Below the pieces are notes generated by a model that was not told the origin of the DNA, searched no databases, and saw only the letters and a program-made list of their open reading frames with translations. Source: Ariolimax columbianus (Eukaryota; Mollusca; Gastropoda; Stylommatophora; Arionidae). From it: a stretch of 64,000 bases of DNA. The position numbers were made by a program, and so were the translations under genes. Where the stretch lies: positions 42,440,746-42,504,745 of the forward strand of contig JAVGWX010000006.1 of the NCBI GenBank assembly GCA_036924085.1, read 5' to 3'. Below, piece after piece: positions 62,965-64,000 of this stretch. How positions within the stretch are numbered: position 1 is the first letter of the stretch; each line of letters begins with the position of its first letter.

Positions 62965-63127
62965 AGAGCTTTAATGTCCTACATACTTTCTCACTGTCAA
63001 CATATTAACAGAATGACACAAAGCTTTAATCTTCTACACAGTATCTTGCTATCCATATGTTAACACACACAGTGACACAGCAATATTTACGTTCGTACAT
63101 ATAATCTTACTACCCACATGTTAACCA

Positions 63128-64000
63128 CAATTGCATTATCAACTCTCAAACCCTTTAACGGTTTGCAAAGACTGGCCTTTTCAAACAAGCTAAACACCTT
63201 CTGTATGTATTTGCTTAATGGATGAATCAACAACAACAGAACCAATCGAAGGTGTTTTGCAATCAATTCTAGAGCTGCATTTATAATGCCAGTAGGAACA
63301 GTACGTAATAGGTAGTTTTGGAAATATGTCAATACTGTAGGGTTTTACACAGTTGTACACACACGCACACACAAACGTAAAGAAATATGTGCATTCGTAA
63401 AACAATGTATGTTTAAAATAATAAGATATGTATTACTACCATGCTTTCAATTTGGTGTATGTTAATAGTGTCAGTATTCGAATATATCATAAATACACAG
63501 AGTGACAGCAAAGAGCAATTTTATCAATACCTGGGCTTTAGGAATGTGTACTTTAATATCTGTTTGTTTACATTTGTTAATATGGCAACTTATGCGTCTT
63601 GTGAAATAAAGAAATAAACAAGAAACAAACACACACTGGAATAAGGTTCAATTTAATGTTTACGTATTTCTTATGCCACATTATGAATATTATGTCTACA
63701 TATATTCAGCCAGCAGTAAACATGCAAGATTCCATATGGCTAGTGTTATTAAAATGACGGTAATGGGTGTCCTGTTCTAAAAAATATACAGTTTAAAATT
63801 TGGATATGTACAATGAGATTAACAATCTATAGATGGTATGTTAGAGAAATTTATAACATAAAAGTCTACATACATTTGTATTTACATATCCAAGCTTGAA
63901 CAATTTTAAAGTAGCACACACGGAATATAAGCACGCTTAACCATAAACAACTTTCAGCACAGGATCTTCGATTAGCTAGATAACAGTTTCACGGCCTAGT
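63128..64000. other. Unassigned AT-rich flank of the array, cut by window end
   Basis: Equivalent of the first part of 16696-19442. It has a private 4-bp loss (ctgtatgtatt instead of ctgtgtatgtatt) near 63202. No gene recognised. Confidence 0.5.

Larger units (their letters stand above)
56886..63127. repeat. 55-bp minisatellite array, copy 3
   Basis: Same edges as the other arrays. It has an extra 438-bp block relative to copy 1 but only one higher-order 548-bp unit. At 57387-57602 a fortuitous 71-codon frame runs through the monomers. Confidence 0.92.
45371..64000. repeat. Macro-repeat unit, copy 3 (partial, cut by window end)
   Basis: This unit is collinear with the other two until the window ends, at a point matching about 17.57 kb of copy 1. 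It keeps the 1,195 bp missing from copy 1, has an 18-bp shorter TTC tract, only one 548-bp higher-order satellite unit, and satellite blocks of 548 and 438 bp. Confidence 0.95.

Noticed and set aside
1..64000. A giant DNA transposon or viral element as the repeating unit
   Set aside because: No terminal inverted repeats, integrase, transposase, DNA polymerase or capsid frame is visible; all recognisable coding remnants are non-LTR retrotransposon parts.

Overview
The window is AT-rich, gene-poor eukaryotic DNA, almost certainly from an animal. It carries dead non-LTR retrotransposons of two jockey-superfamily types (CR1-like, and I/Nimb-like with an RNase H domain), an RTE-like scrap, a tRNA-derived SINE and a long minisatellite. 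Nimb-type LINEs are well known from molluscs, so a mollusc or another lophotrochozoan is my best guess, but the sequence does not prove it. I see no intact host gene, no ordinary tRNA or rRNA gene, and no CRISPR or prokaryotic signal.

The dominant structure is a head-to-tail macro-repeat. The sequence at position 1 recurs at 21638 and again at 45371, giving a complete 21,637-bp unit, a complete 23,733-bp unit and a partial third unit (18,630 bp) cut by the window end. The copies are nearly identical by eye, apart from indels that fall in repeat quanta. No unique flank is visible, so the true duplication boundary is unknown and the unit start used here is arbitrary.

Order inside one unit (copy 1 coordinates): CR1-like LINE on the minus strand (1-757); unassigned, locally GC-richer DNA (758-1950); a pyrimidine TTC tract (1951-2082); the largest element, a plus-strand I/Nimb-like LINE with endonuclease, reverse transcriptase and the start of RNase H (2083-4995); a plus-strand CR1-like 3' end with a 26-bp repeat tail (5088-5490); minus-strand CR1 and Nimb 3' fragments (5903-10108) separated by unassigned DNA; a 6-7 kb array of a 55-bp satellite monomer (10335-16695) that contains a SINE, three kinds of higher-order repeat and one non-satellite island; unassigned DNA (16696-19442); a minus-strand Nimb-like LINE with an internal deletion (19443-20505); a jockey-type thumb scrap (21040-21166); and the 3' end of the next minus-strand CR1 copy.

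The copies differ structurally. Copy 1 lacks 1,195 bp present in copies 2 and 3. A 547/558-bp higher-order satellite unit is present 2, 3 and 1 times in copies 1, 2 and 3. A 438/548-bp satellite block is present once, twice and twice. Single-base differences mostly group copies 2 and 3 against copy 1, which suggests two rounds of tandem duplication. The locus behaves like a macrosatellite with a second, independently evolving satellite inside each unit. That nested organisation is the most notable feature here. An assembly artefact has to be excluded before it is believed.
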